A DNA stretch of 64,000 nt from Pseudomonadota bacterium (GCA_023423695.1 JAFAFA010000147.1:24711-88710), one strand, 5' to 3'; positions 32,951 to 42,582 are shown, counted from the first letter of the stretch. The notes: generated from the letters alone by a model not told the origin. Numbers and translations are program-made.

Positions 32951-34651
32951 GTGACGGTGAAGACCTGCGCTTTCCGCCGGCGGTTCGGCGATCCGTGGGA
33001 CTTGGCCGCGGCGTTCAGCCTGTTGGCCCTTCTGGGGCTGGTCGCCGCCACCTTCCGGCATTACGGCATCTCCAATGACGAGGAGGTGCAGCATGTCTAC
33101 GGCGCCAAGCTGATCGATTGGTACCGCAGCGGTTTCACCGACGATTCCGCCTTCAGCTACAAGAACCTCTACCTCTATGGCGGGCTGTTCGACATGGCGG
33201 CGGTGGCGCTTGCGCCGCTGCTGCCCTTCGACCCCTACGAGACCCGGCACCTTTTATGCGCGTTGATCGGAGTAGCGGGTGTGGCGGTGGTCTGGGCGGT
33301 CGGGCGCCGGCTGGCCGGGCCGCGTGCGGGCCTGCTCGCCGGGCTGCTGCTGACGCTGTGCGGTCCTTGGTACGGCGGCCTGTTCAACCACACCAAGGAC
33401 GTTCCCTTCGCCGTGCTGATGATGACGGCGGTGGCACTGCTGATCCGGATCGTCGGGCAGATGCCGCGGCCGCGCTGGGGCACCGTGCTGGGGTTCGGCC
33501 TCGTCGTCGGGCTGGCGCTGGGGATCCGGGTCGGCGCGCTGATGCTGGCAGGTTATGTGGCGGCGGCGCTGGCGGGCTGGGTGCTGGCCGGCGGGCTCTC
33601 CGCCGCCCGGCTGCGCCAGGGTGGCCTGGGCGCGCTGCGCCTGCTGCCGGCCTTGCCGGCCGCCTATGCGGTGATGGCGGTCTTCTGGCCCTGGGCGGTG
33701 CTGGAGTTGCTGAACCCGGTGCGGGCGCTGGCCGATTTCTCGCACTTCCACTACCCGATCCGCACCTTGCTGGGCGGCACCGAATACTGGATGTACGAGG
33801 TGCCGCGCAGCTATCTGGCTTGGTATCTCGCCATCAAGCTGCCGCTGGTGATGCTCGCCGGCGCGGCGGTGGGGTTGCTGGCGCTGCCCGGCATGATGCG
33901 CCGCAACCTGCCGGCGGGGGATGGCGGGCGGGCGGGCGCGGTGGGTTACGGGCTGGTCGCGCTGGCGGCGTTGTTTCCCGTCGTGTGGTTCACCGTCACC
34001 CATGCACCTGGCTATACCGCGATCCGCCATTTCCTGTTCGTGCTGCCGCCCTTGGCGGTGCTGGGTGGCATCGGGCTCGACCGCCTGCTGGGATGGGCCG
34101 GCGCCTGGAGGCTCGGCGTATCGCAGCGCACCGGGCGCGGGCTTTCCGCTGCAGCCCTGGCCGGAGCCGCGTTGGCGCTGGTGCTGGGCCGCGAGGCGAC
34201 GGTCCTGGAATCGCTGCATCCCAACGAATACGTCTATTTCAACGAACTGGTTGGCGGCGTCGCCGGCGCGCTGCGCAAATACGATGTCGATTACTGGGCC
34301 AACAGCCTGCCCGAAGCGGTGGAGGATCTGGCGGAGGTGATCGCGGAAGAGGAAGTGCGCACCCATCGCCACCGCACATACAGCGTCGCCGTCTGCGCCG
34401 AACCGCTGGCCTTCGAAAAACTGGCGCCGGCCAACATGCGCTGGGTGACCGACTGGACCCGCGCCGACTTCTTCATCGCACCGACCCAGGAGGATTGCGA
34501 CACGCTGATGACCGGCCCGACGGTGGCGGAGGTCGAGCGCGGCGGCGCCCTGCTGGCGGTGGTGAAGGATCTGCGCAAGCCCGAGGACCCGGCCGAACTG
34601 GTGGAGGTCGCCCGCCTGCGCACCGGCCGTCAGCAACGCCATTGGTGGTGA
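32951..34651 (+). CDS. GT-C superfamily membrane glycosyltransferase (ArnT/PMT-like)
   Basis: A 566-residue polytopic protein with about eleven hydrophobic spans. The first periplasmic loop carries the acidic motif ISNDEEVQHVYGAKLIDWY (about residues 39-57), the position of the catalytic Asp/Glu in PMT/ArnT-type enzymes that use polyprenyl-phosphate sugars. A mid-protein loop reads YPIRTLLGGTEYWMYEVPRS, and the C-terminal ~150 residues are soluble. The GTG at 32951 has GGGAGGG upstream and is preferred over the ATG at 32900. Acceptor and sugar are unknown. Confidence 0.8.
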   Translation: MTVKTCAFRRRFGDPWDLAAAFSLLALLGLVAATFRHYGISNDEEVQHVYGAKLIDWYRSGFTDDSAFSYKNLYLYGGLFDMAAVALAPLLPFDPYETRHLLCALIGVAGVAVVWAVGRRLAGPRAGLLAGLLLTLCGPWYGGLFNHTKDVPFAVLMMTAVALLIRIVGQMPRPRWGTVLGFGLVVGLALGIRVGALMLAGYVAAALAGWVLAGGLSAARLRQGGLGALRLLPALPAAYAVMAVFWPWAVLELLNPVRALADFSHFHYPIRTLLGGTEYWMYEVPRSYLAWYLAIKLPLVMLAGAAVGLLALPGMMRRNLPAGDGGRAGAVGYGLVALAALFPVVWFTVTHAPGYTAIRHFLFVLPPLAVLGGIGLDRLLGWAGAWRLGVSQRTGRGLSAAALAGAALALVLGREATVLESLHPNEYVYFNELVGGVAGALRKYDVDYWANSLPEAVEDLAEVIAEEEVRTHRHRTYSVAVCAEPLAFEKLAPANMRWVTDWTRADFFIAPTQEDCDTLMTGPTVAEVERGGALLAVVKDLRKPEDPAELVEVARLRTGRQQRHWW

Positions 34652-34658
34652 GCGGCGG

Positions 34659-36038
34659 TCAGGGTCGCGGCAGGAAGCGGCTGCGGTCCAGCCCGTGGCG
34701 GGCCATCTTCTCGTTCAGGGTCCGGCGCGGGATGTCCAGCAGGTCCATCACCGCCTTGATGTCGCCCTTGCAGCGCTCCAGCGCCTGTTCGATCACGCGC
34801 TTTTCGAAGGCATCGACCTGATCGCCGAGCGACCGTGGGACCGCCGCCTCTCCGCCGACCGGACGGCGGCGCAGCAGCCCGGCGACGCTGCTTCGTCCGA
34901 CCGACAGGACATGGCGTTCGGCCAGATTGCGCAGCTCCCGCACATTGCCGGGCCAGTCATGGGCCAGCAGCGCATCGAGGTCGGCCGGCTCCAGCGGGCG
35001 GGGTTCGCGGTCGTGGCGGGTGGCGAACTCGGCGGTGAAATAGTCGAACAGCAGCGGAATGTCCTCCGCCCTGGCCCGCAGCGGCGGGATGTGCAGTTCC
35101 GCCACGTTCAGGCGGTAATAGAGATCGGCGCGGAACCGTCCGTCCTCGCTGAGGTCGAGCAGGTCGATCTTGGTCGCCGCCACCAGCCGCAGATCGACCG
35201 GGACCTGCTTGTTGGAGCCCAGCCGTTCGATGGTGCGTTCCTGCAGGGCGCGCAGCAGCTTGACCTGGATGGCCATCGGCATGCTTTCGATCTCGTCCAG
35301 GAACAGGGTGCCGCCGCTGGAATGCTCCAGCTTGCCGGCGCGGCGCTGGGTGGCGCCGGTGAAGGCGCCCGGTTCGTGCCCGAAGAGTTCACTCTCCGCC
35401 ATGCTGTCCGGGATGGCGCCGCAATTGACGGCGACGAAGGCGCCTTTCCGACCCCTGGCGCCGAAATCATGCAGGCAGCGGGCGACCAGCTCCTTGCCCG
35501 TGCCGGTCTCGCCATGGATCAGCACGCTGGCGCTGGTGGCGGCGAGATCCATCAGGTCGCGCCGCAGCTCGGCGATGGCGGGGGAGGTGCCGATCAGCCG
35601 CGTCTCGATCCCGTCACCGGCCGCCCGGCGGCGCAGACCGCGATTCTCCAGCACCAGACGGCGCTTCTCCGCTGCGCGGCGGATGACGGCGACCAGATTG
35701 TCGGGTTCGAAGGGCTTTTCGATGAAGTCATAGGCGCCACGCCGCATCGCCTCCACCGCCAGCGCCACATCGCCATGGCCGGTCACCAGGATCACCGGCA
35801 GGTCGGCGTCGCGCTCCAGCGCGCGTTCCAACACCGCCATGCCGTCCATCCGCGGCATCCGCACGTCGGTGACAAGCACGCCGGGGAAGTCGGGCGACAG
35901 CTGGTCCAGCGCCGGCTGCGGCGTCTCGAAACCCTGCGCGGCGAAGCCGGCCAACTGCAGCCATTGCGTCACCGATACGCGCATCGCCAATTCGTCGTCG
36001 ATGAACAGCACGGGGGTGGCAAGCGGATCGGTCTTCAT
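34659..36038 (-). CDS. dctD: Sigma-54-dependent response regulator, DctD-like
   Basis: A 459-residue NtrC-family activator. The receiver is ~8-120 (FIDDE, phospho-Asp in VTDVRMPRMDG, Lys in FIEKPF). The AAA+ domain is ~145-375, with Walker A IHGETGTGKELVAR, the sigma-54 contact loop EPGAFTGATQR, and Walker B GTLFLDEIESM. The Fis-type HTH is at the C-terminus (DIKAVMDLLDIPRRTLNEKM). The ATG overlaps the dctB stop by four bases. Pairing with a DctB-type kinase suggests control of C4-dicarboxylate uptake; no transporter gene lies within the window. Confidence 0.9.
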   Translation of the reverse strand: MKTDPLATPVLFIDDELAMRVSVTQWLQLAGFAAQGFETPQPALDQLSPDFPGVLVTDVRMPRMDGMAVLERALERDADLPVILVTGHGDVALAVEAMRRGAYDFIEKPFEPDNLVAVIRRAAEKRRLVLENRGLRRRAAGDGIETRLIGTSPAIAELRRDLMDLAATSASVLIHGETGTGKELVARCLHDFGARGRKGAFVAVNCGAIPDSMAESELFGHEPGAFTGATQRRAGKLEHSSGGTLFLDEIESMPMAIQVKLLRALQERTIERLGSNKQVPVDLRLVAATKIDLLDLSEDGRFRADLYYRLNVAELHIPPLRARAEDIPLLFDYFTAEFATRHDREPRPLEPADLDALLAHDWPGNVRELRNLAERHVLSVGRSSVAGLLRRRPVGGEAAVPRSLGDQVDAFEKRVIEQALERCKGDIKAVMDLLDIPRRTLNEKMARHGLDRSRFLPRP

Positions 36039-37855
36039 CTTGGCCCTCGTTCTGCTGTATTGGGCAATTGGGCATCCGGCAGTTGGACGACGAAGCAGGC
36101 GCCGCCCTCGGGATTGTTCTCCGCCCTCAGCGTGCCGCCGAAGTCCCGCACGATGCCATAGGACAGCGACAGCCCCAGGCCAAGCCCCTGTCCGACCTCC
36201 TTGGTGGTGAAGAAGGGGTCGAACAGCTGGAACTGGTGCGCCTCGGCGATGCCGGTGCCGGTGTCGCGGATGCGGATTTCCCAACCCTCCGCAATGCGGG
36301 CGGCGGTCAGGATCAGCCGCCGCTCGTCGCTGCCGTCCATGGCGTCGGCGGCGTTGCGCAGCAGGTTGACGAAGACCTGCTCCAGCCGTACCGCGTCGCC
36401 GCGCACATGGGCCGCGGGCGGGATCGCCTGCTCCACTTGCACCTCCTCCTCGCGCAGGCGGGGGGCGAGCAGGGCCAGCGCGCGCTCCATCGTGCGGGCG
36501 AGCGGCACGGCTTCGACCCGCGCCGGCCCCTTGCGTGCGAAGTCCTTCAGATGGCCGGACAGCACCGCCATCCGTTCCGCCAGATCGCCGATCATGGCGA
36601 GGTTGTCGCGCACCATCGCCGTCTCGCCCCGTTCGGCCAGAAGACGGGTGGAGGCGACGAAGGTGCGGATGGCGGCCAGCGGCTGGTTGATCTCGTGCGC
36701 CAGCGCCGCCGACATCTGGCCGAGCGCCGCCAGTTTGCCGGCCTGCACCAACTCCTCCTGCGCCTCGCGCAGGACGCGGTTGGCGGTCAGCAATTCGGCG
36801 GTGCGTTCCTCCACTCGGCGTTCCAGCATCGCCCGCGCCTCCTGCTGCAGCCGGAGGGCGTGGCGCCGCTGCCAGCCCAGTGCCAGGGCCGCTGCCAGCA
36901 GCAAGAACCCCATGGCGGTCAGCACCGCCGCCCCGGCCGCCTGCGCCTTCACCGGCTCCAAATCGGACAGGAAGCGGATGGTCCAGCCGAATTCGGGCAG
37001 GGCAAGCTCCTGCATCAGATAGGCGCGGCGGGAACCGCCGGGAACGGAATCAGGCAGGCTGACCAGCCGGGCGCCGCTTTCCATCACCGGACCGTCATGG
37101 AGTCCGAGCGGGATCACCTCGCTGCGATCGTACTGGCGGGTCTGCGCCAGCCGTGCCTTCACCGCGTCGGGGAGCGGGCGCAGCGCGTGGTATTTCCAGT
37201 CGGCGTGGCTGGACAGGAAGACGATGCCGTTCTCGTCGGTCACCAGCACCCGCTCGCCGCCGGCGGCCCAGTCGCGCTGGAGCGGTTCCAGGTCGATCTT
37301 GACCACGGCGACGCCGATCAGCCGGTCCGCCAGACGCACCGCGTGCGACAGGAAATAGCCGGGCAGGCCGGTGGTGACGCCGATGCCGAAATAACGGCCG
37401 CTGCCGGCCTCCACCGCCTGGCGGAAATAGGGGCGGAAGTCGTAGGTCTGGCCGACGAAGCTCTGCGCCGGATCGGCCCAGTTGCTCGCCGCCAGCGCCA
37501 GCCCGCTGCGGTCCACCACATAGAGCGCCGCCGAACCGGCCGCCGCGTTCGCCGTCTCCAGCCGCCGGTTCACGGCGTCGCGCAATGTGTCCGACGGCGC
37601 ATCCAGCAGATCCAGCACCTCATGGTCGCGGGCGACCAGAAAGGGCAGATAGTCGTAGCGGCCGACCGCGTTGCGGATGCTGCTGGCATACAGCCCAAGC
37701 CGCTGGTCCCCGTTCAGGATCAGGGCCGACCGCGCATCGGCCTCCGCCCAGCGGTAGGCGCCCCAGCAGGCCAAGGCGGTGACCGCGGCCAGTGCCGCGA
37801 CCAGAAACGCCAGCCTGCGGCGCCGCAGCGGACGGGTGGAGACGATGTCGGCCAT
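36035..37855 (-). CDS. dctB: C4-dicarboxylate sensor histidine kinase, DctB-like
   Basis: A 606-residue membrane kinase. Span 1 is ~12-32, the periplasmic double-PAS/Cache sensor ~35-300 (SNWADPAQSFVGQTYDFRPY, then YFGIGVTTGLPGYFLSHAVR; the latter matches the DctB ligand region). Span 2 is ~305-325, followed by a coiled coil, the H-box AALAHEINQPLAAIRTFVAS and an HATPase domain with NLLRNAADAMDG, DTGTGI and GLGLGLSLSY. The ATG at 37855 gives the usual DctB length; a TTG at 37975 is possible. Confidence 0.9.
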   Translation of the reverse strand: MADIVSTRPLRRRRLAFLVAALAAVTALACWGAYRWAEADARSALILNGDQRLGLYASSIRNAVGRYDYLPFLVARDHEVLDLLDAPSDTLRDAVNRRLETANAAAGSAALYVVDRSGLALAASNWADPAQSFVGQTYDFRPYFRQAVEAGSGRYFGIGVTTGLPGYFLSHAVRLADRLIGVAVVKIDLEPLQRDWAAGGERVLVTDENGIVFLSSHADWKYHALRPLPDAVKARLAQTRQYDRSEVIPLGLHDGPVMESGARLVSLPDSVPGGSRRAYLMQELALPEFGWTIRFLSDLEPVKAQAAGAAVLTAMGFLLLAAALALGWQRRHALRLQQEARAMLERRVEERTAELLTANRVLREAQEELVQAGKLAALGQMSAALAHEINQPLAAIRTFVASTRLLAERGETAMVRDNLAMIGDLAERMAVLSGHLKDFARKGPARVEAVPLARTMERALALLAPRLREEEVQVEQAIPPAAHVRGDAVRLEQVFVNLLRNAADAMDGSDERRLILTAARIAEGWEIRIRDTGTGIAEAHQFQLFDPFFTTKEVGQGLGLGLSLSYGIVRDFGGTLRAENNPEGGACFVVQLPDAQLPNTAERGPR

Positions 37856-38169
37856 GCTCCGTCTATGGGACCGCGGGGGCGATGCTGTCCAGCGCCTTTT
37901 CCCGTCCGGAAGGAACGATGGGAGCGGGGAAATTCCTTCGAGCAATGGGGCGGCATTCTTTGAATGAACGTTCAATCAAAAACGGCAAAGGCAGTCGACG
38001 AAATGGATAGGCCAAATGAACGGGCTGTCGGAAGGCGACATCGGGCCGATTCTGTTGTTTGCGTCACTTTCAAGTAGCTCCAAAGGCGGCTATGGTGCGC
38101 CTCTGCCGGCTTGGGCTTGACCTTTGAGCAGTACCCGGCTTCGGGATCGAGAGAGGGGAAAACAGGATC
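37856..38169. other. 314-base divergent gap dctB / pmtA
   Basis: No gene is recognised. A 10-bp palindrome TGAACGTTCA occurs at 37965-37974. A ribosome-binding site for pmtA (GAGAGGGGAAAA) is at the right end. No -24/-12 element for DctD was seen. Confidence 0.5.
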
Positions 38170-38790
38170 ATGGACGCCGACTCCATTCGCGCCGCCTACC
38201 GCCGCTATGCGGGATTCTACGACAAGGTGTTCGGGGTGCTTCTGGCGTCCGGCCGGCATGCGGCGGTGGAGTGGCTGAACCAGCGCGGGAACCTGCGGAT
38301 CCTGGAGGTCGGCGTCGGCACCGGCCTGTCGCTGTCCGACTACCGCAAGGACAACCGCGTCGTCGGCATCGACCTGTCGACCGACATGCTGAAGGTCGCG
38401 CAGGAGCGGGTGGAGCGTGAGAAGCTCGACAATGTCGAAGGGCTGCTGGAAATGGATGCCGGCAAGCTGGCCTTCGCCGACGGCAGCTTCGACGTGGTGG
38501 TCGCCATGTATGTCATGACCGTCGTCCCCGACCCCCAGGGGACGATGGCGGAACTGGAACGCGTCTGCAAGCCGGGCGGCGACATCGTGATCGTCAACCA
38601 CTTTGCCGCTCCCCGCCCCGGCGTCCGCCGCGCGGTGGAGGGCTGGCTGTCGCCGCTGTCGAAGAAGCTGGGCTGGCGGCCCGATTTCACCCTGGACGCG
38701 ATGATGACCGGATCGCGGCTGGCGGTCGAAAGCATCCGCACCCTGCCGCCCTTCGGGCTGTTCAGCCTGCTGCATTGCCGGCGGGGGTAG
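38170..38790 (+). CDS. pmtA: Phosphatidylethanolamine N-methyltransferase, PmtA type
   Basis: Transfers methyl groups from SAM to phosphatidylethanolamine toward phosphatidylcholine at the inner membrane surface. The 206-residue protein has YRRYAGFYDKVFG at the start, SAM motif I ILEVGVGTGLSLSDY (about 45-59), VVGIDLSTDML (motif II), then VAMYVMTVVPDPQGTMAELE and VIVNHFAAPRPGVRRAVEGW. This set matches the Rhodobacter PmtA subtype better than UbiE. The ATG follows a purine-rich leader. Monocistronic. Confidence 0.78.
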   Translation: MDADSIRAAYRRYAGFYDKVFGVLLASGRHAAVEWLNQRGNLRILEVGVGTGLSLSDYRKDNRVVGIDLSTDMLKVAQERVEREKLDNVEGLLEMDAGKLAFADGSFDVVVAMYVMTVVPDPQGTMAELERVCKPGGDIVIVNHFAAPRPGVRRAVEGWLSPLSKKLGWRPDFTLDAMMTGSRLAVESIRTLPPFGLFSLLHCRRG

Positions 38791-38826
38791 GGGCCTGCCA
38801 AGCCAGGGGACGGTGGTTGAGAGGCA

Positions 38827-40032
38827 TCAGGCCGGGACACGGTCGGCATGGTCGTCGCGACGCGAGGCACGACCCTGCCGGCCCGCCATGATCGCCGGCC
38901 GCTCGATCGTCAGGTGAACCAGGCTGGCCACCGCCACCACGAGAATGCCCGCCCCCGCAAGCGCCAGAGCGAACAGGCGCGGGTCATCCTCGACGAAGGG
39001 GCGCAAGGAGGCATTGGCGGTGATCAAAGCCCAGATCACAATCCCGTGCAGCAGGTAGACGCCATAGCTGATTTCCCCCAGCCAGAGGACCGGCTGCCGG
39101 GTCAGGGCTCCGCGAAAATCCTGCCCGGCTGCGACCATGATGAAGAACAGGCCGAGCCCCAGCACCGGGAGCGGCGCATAGGCGGTTTCGACGCCTGTCA
39201 CGACTGCCAAAAGCGCGGCCAGCGCCACGGCCAGCCCACGATCCGATCGCGCGAACCTGACGAGACGGGGCTGACGGATCGCATAGGCGGCGGCAATGCC
39301 GCCGAGGAAGCACTCCAATATGGCAAGGCTGAAATTGCGGAAATAAAGCAACAGGATCAGCGTCGCTGCGACCGAGACAAGGGCGGGTCGCAGCCGCCGT
39401 GTCCGAGTGAACAGGAAGGCCAGAGTAGGCAGCGTCGCGTAGAACAGCAGCTCGTAGGGTAGGGACCAGGTGGCGTAGGCGACGATCTGGCCGGTATTCT
39501 CCATTCCGTTGATCGGCGGGGCCTTGAAGGTCGCCCAACCGATCAGCCGGCGCAGCAGGTCGAGCGGACCGGTCCTGAGTTCGAACCCCGTCGACGCCAG
39601 CGCCAGGACCGTGATCAGCAGGACGGCGGCCGCATAGACCGGATAGACGCGGTAGAGTCGGGACGACACGAAGCCCGGCCAGTCCATGTCCGGCCCAGCC
39701 TTCAGCAGCTTGTCCCAGAACAGGAAGGCCGTGACCATGAAGAACAGCGCGACGCTGCTCTGCCCCAGATGGATATGGAGCCGGGACGGCGGCAGCGCCC
39801 AGAGACCGGAGTGCAGATAGTGCCAGGTGATGACGCCGTGGTGGATGAACACCGCATAGGCCAGCAGCCCGCGCATGCCGTCGATGGCGGCGTATCGGCC
39901 TTCCGCGCCGGATTGCGGGCGAAGCGGCAAGGCAACGAGGCGCAGGACGGCCCAGGACGCACAGATCGCCACCGCGAACAGGAAAACCGACAGGAGCGGG
40001 GGCAAGTCCATAGCGACGTTCCGGATCATCAT
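38827..40032 (-). CDS. Acyltransferase-3 family membrane O-acyltransferase
   Basis: A 401-residue protein with about ten membrane spans. The family motif is near the start: IDGMRGLLAYAVFIHHGVI (about 49-67, with the catalytic His in HH). It is followed by SSRLYRVYPVYAA (R-x10-R region) and a late LGEISYGVYLLHGIVI. OafA/NodX-type enzymes acetylate or acylate surface sugars using cytosolic acyl-CoA. The sugar target is unknown. ATG at 40032, with a second in-frame ATG at 40029. Confidence 0.88.
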   Translation of the reverse strand: MMIRNVAMDLPPLLSVFLFAVAICASWAVLRLVALPLRPQSGAEGRYAAIDGMRGLLAYAVFIHHGVITWHYLHSGLWALPPSRLHIHLGQSSVALFFMVTAFLFWDKLLKAGPDMDWPGFVSSRLYRVYPVYAAAVLLITVLALASTGFELRTGPLDLLRRLIGWATFKAPPINGMENTGQIVAYATWSLPYELLFYATLPTLAFLFTRTRRLRPALVSVAATLILLLYFRNFSLAILECFLGGIAAAYAIRQPRLVRFARSDRGLAVALAALLAVVTGVETAYAPLPVLGLGLFFIMVAAGQDFRGALTRQPVLWLGEISYGVYLLHGIVIWALITANASLRPFVEDDPRLFALALAGAGILVVAVASLVHLTIERPAIMAGRQGRASRRDDHADRVPA

Positions 40033-40195
40033 GCGCAGCCATGAAAAGGCCGCGTGATGGGGAGCATCTGTGCATCGCTTGTCAAGGTTGTTTGCCGGCG
40101 GTCAGCTGCGTGTCCGTCCTCCATCCTGCGTGACCGGTCCCATTGCGTGCTGTTAGTCTCGCCGTGACCACACACGCGATCACGGGAGCGGGGCC

Positions 40196-41035
40196 ATGGC
40201 CGAACAGGGCGGAGATCTGGCGGGAAAGCGGATTCTGGTGCCGGAGAGCCGGGATCTCGACCTGTTCGCCGGCATGATGGAACAGCATGGGGCCGAGACC
40301 ATCCGCTGCCCGATGGTCAAGATACTCGATCTCGATGACCCGGCACCGGCCAGGGAATGGCTGGGCCGGCTGCTGGCCGAGGGCTTCGACGACATCGTGC
40401 TGCTGACCGGCGAAGGGCTGCGGCGGCTGATGACGGTCGCCCGCGCCATGGACCGCGAGGCCGACGTGGTCGCCGCCATCGGCCGGGCGCGCGTGTTCGT
40501 CCGCGGTCCCAAGCCGGTGAAGGCGCTGCGCGAGATCGGCTGCAGCCCGTTCAAATCCGCCCCGGCCCCGACCACGGACGGCGTCATCGCCATGCTGTCG
40601 GAGGAGGATCTGACCGGCCGCCGCGTCGGCATCCAGCTCTACCCCGACAACCCGAACGAGCCGCTGTTGGAGGCGGTGCGGGCGCGCGGCGGCACGCCGG
40701 TGGCGGTCACGCCCTATCGCTACGCCAACGATTCCGAGACCGGAGCGGTGCAGACCGCCATCCGCGACATGGCGGCCGGGCGGATCGACTTCGTCGCCTT
40801 CACCGCCTCGCCCCAGGTGCGGCGCCTGCACGAGGTGGCGGAGGCCTGCGGCCTCGCCGACGACTTCCGCCAGGGCTTCGCCAGGACCCGGATCGCCGCG
40901 GTCGGCCCGGTGGTCGCCGAAGCGGTGGAGGCGGCGGGCGGAACCGTCGCGGTGTCCCCAGAATCGACCTTCCACATGAAGCCGCTGGTCAATGCCATCC
41001 GCCGTCTGCTGACGGAAGGGGCCGGAGCCAGATAG
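40196..41035 (+). CDS. hemD: Uroporphyrinogen-III synthase
   Basis: Cyclises hydroxymethylbilane to uroporphyrinogen III in tetrapyrrole synthesis. The 279-residue two-lobed protein has LAGKRILVPESRD (lobe 1), DDIVLLTGEGLRRLM, the hinge around PAPTTDGVIAML, IQLYPDNPNEPL and DFVAFTASPQVRRLHEVAE (the conserved F-T-S-P block). The ATG has GGAGCGGGG upstream. hemC is not adjacent, so it is an isolated member. Orphan HemD-like proteins exist, leaving some doubt about the exact role. Confidence 0.82.
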   Translation: MAEQGGDLAGKRILVPESRDLDLFAGMMEQHGAETIRCPMVKILDLDDPAPAREWLGRLLAEGFDDIVLLTGEGLRRLMTVARAMDREADVVAAIGRARVFVRGPKPVKALREIGCSPFKSAPAPTTDGVIAMLSEEDLTGRRVGIQLYPDNPNEPLLEAVRARGGTPVAVTPYRYANDSETGAVQTAIRDMAAGRIDFVAFTASPQVRRLHEVAEACGLADDFRQGFARTRIAAVGPVVAEAVEAAGGTVAVSPESTFHMKPLVNAIRRLLTEGAGAR

Positions 41036-41120
41036 GCCCGACAGGAGCGGGGCAGGGCCGGGCGGGGTTGACGGCAATACAGCGACCTTTCGCCCCACCC
41101 TCCCTTTGCGCAGCCTTATT

Positions 41121-41139
41121 GATAACAATTCTCACTCTC
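41121..41139 (+). promoter_or_regulatory. Fur-box-like site before the di-haem peroxidase
   Basis: GATAACAATTCTCACTCTC matches about 13 of 19 positions of the classic Fur box (GATAATGATAATCATTATC) and keeps the GATAA...TCA core. It is an AT-rich block in very GC-rich DNA, 78 bases before the likely start codon of the next gene. Iron or Irr/Fur control is inferred. Confidence 0.5.
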
Positions 41140-41216
41140 GATTAACCTTTGACGCGCAGTGTTGGCGCCGGCCGCCGGGGCGTTACCCGTGGCCGGCCGT
41201 TGCCAGGAGCGTCGTC

Positions 41217-42383
41217 ATGTCCGTCACCACTCTTCCCCTGCCTCGCCGCGCGCTGGCGCTGGTGCTTCTGTCGGCCGGACTCGCCGGGGGCGGATCCGCG
41301 CTCGCGGCGGATCTGTCGACGAAGGAAAAGCTGGGGGAGGCGCTGTTTTCCGACCACAATCTGTCGGCCAACCGCACCCAGGCCTGCGCCGACTGCCACA
41401 ATCCCGATTTCGGCTTCGCCGATCCGCGCACCGGCGGCGCAGGCGGCGCGGCTTCGGTCGGCGACAACGGCAAGTCGGTGGGCGACCGCAATGCGCCGAC
41501 GGCGAGCTATGCGGCCTTCACCCCCACCTTCCACATCACGGCTGATGGAAAGGCGGTCGGCGGACAGTTCTGGGACGGCCGCGCCGCGACCTTGAAGGAT
41601 CAGGCCGGCGGTCCGCCGCTGAACCCGGCCGAGATGGGGCTGACCTCCAAGGAGCAGGCGCGCGAAAGGCTGGCCGAGAATCCGGATTATGCCCGCGCCT
41701 TCGTGGCGCTCTATGGTGCCGGGGTGCTCGACGATGCGGAGCGCGCCTATGATGCGATGAGCGACAGCCTTGCCGCTTTCGAGAAGACCGACCGCTTCGC
41801 GCCCTTCGATTCGAAATACGACCGTCATCTGCGCGGCGAATACAAGATGACGGCGGAGGAGGATCTGGGCATGACCCTGTTCTTCTCCACCCAGTTCACC
41901 AACTGCAACCAGTGCCACAAGCTGAAGCCGATGCCGGCCGCAGCCGGGGAGATGTTCACCAACTACGAACACCACAACATCGGCGTGCCGGCGAACCCGG
42001 CCCTGCGCGAGGCGTCGGGCAAGCCGGCGGCCTTCGCCGACCGCGGCCTGCGCGACAACCCCGCGGCGGCCAAACCGGCCTTCGAGGGAAAATTCAAGAC
42101 ACCGAGCCTGCGCAACGTGGCGGTGACCGGTCCTTACATGCACAACGGCGTCTTCAAGGATCTGGAGACGGTGGTCCGCTTCTACGACCACTACAACAAC
42201 CGCACGGAAAAGGCGGCGATCAATCCGGAGACCGGCAAGCCCTGGGGCCCACCCGAGGTGGCGGCGAACCTGTCGAAAAAGGAACTGGAATCGGCTCCGG
42301 CGCTGGAAACCCGCCGTGTCAAGGCGTTGGTCGCCTTCATGAAGACGCTGACCGACGCGCGCTACGAGCATCTGCTGAAGTGA
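41217..42383 (+). CDS. Periplasmic di-haem cytochrome c peroxidase (MauG/CcpA family)
   Basis: Reduces hydrogen peroxide in the periplasm with electrons from cytochrome c. The 388-residue protein has a signal peptide (RRALALVLLSAGLAGGGSAL, cleaved near ALAAD) and two haem c sites, CADCH (about 60) and CNQCH (about 226). It also has TPTFHITADGKAVGGQFWDG in between and a distal TPSLRNVAVTGPYMHNGVFK segment typical of the family. The ATG at 41217 with AGGAG upstream is preferred. A Fur-like box precedes it. Confidence 0.93.
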   Translation: MSVTTLPLPRRALALVLLSAGLAGGGSALAADLSTKEKLGEALFSDHNLSANRTQACADCHNPDFGFADPRTGGAGGAASVGDNGKSVGDRNAPTASYAAFTPTFHITADGKAVGGQFWDGRAATLKDQAGGPPLNPAEMGLTSKEQARERLAENPDYARAFVALYGAGVLDDAERAYDAMSDSLAAFEKTDRFAPFDSKYDRHLRGEYKMTAEEDLGMTLFFSTQFTNCNQCHKLKPMPAAAGEMFTNYEHHNIGVPANPALREASGKPAAFADRGLRDNPAAAKPAFEGKFKTPSLRNVAVTGPYMHNGVFKDLETVVRFYDHYNNRTEKAAINPETGKPWGPPEVAANLSKKELESAPALETRRVKALVAFMKTLTDARYEHLLK

Positions 42384-42411
42384 GGTGTCGGGGAGAAGCC
42401 CGGCGCTTCTC

Positions 42412-42582
42412 TCAGCCGCCGATATCGATGCGGTAAAGCTCCAGATCCAGCAGTTCCATCGTCATCCGGCGACGGCCGACGGCTCTGCGGGCGCTCAGCT
42501 TCAGGGCCAGTGGCCGGCTGAGCCAGGCTGCGCGGGCGCGGTCGATCAGGGCGGTGCAGCGATGGGACAGGTTGGCGTTCAT
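42412..42582 (-). CDS. Arg-rich 56-residue protein, hypothetical
   Basis: Minus-strand frame starting MNANLSHRCTALIDRARAAW and ending YRIDIGG. It is rich in Arg and Leu and predicted helical, with a loose likeness to small DUF1127-type proteins, though I cannot place it in that family. The ribosome-binding site is poor (GAGAAAG about 12 bases upstream). It lies tail-to-tail with the peroxidase gene, 28 bases apart. Confidence 0.4.
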   Translation of the reverse strand: MNANLSHRCTALIDRARAAWLSRPLALKLSARRAVGRRRMTMELLDLELYRIDIGG

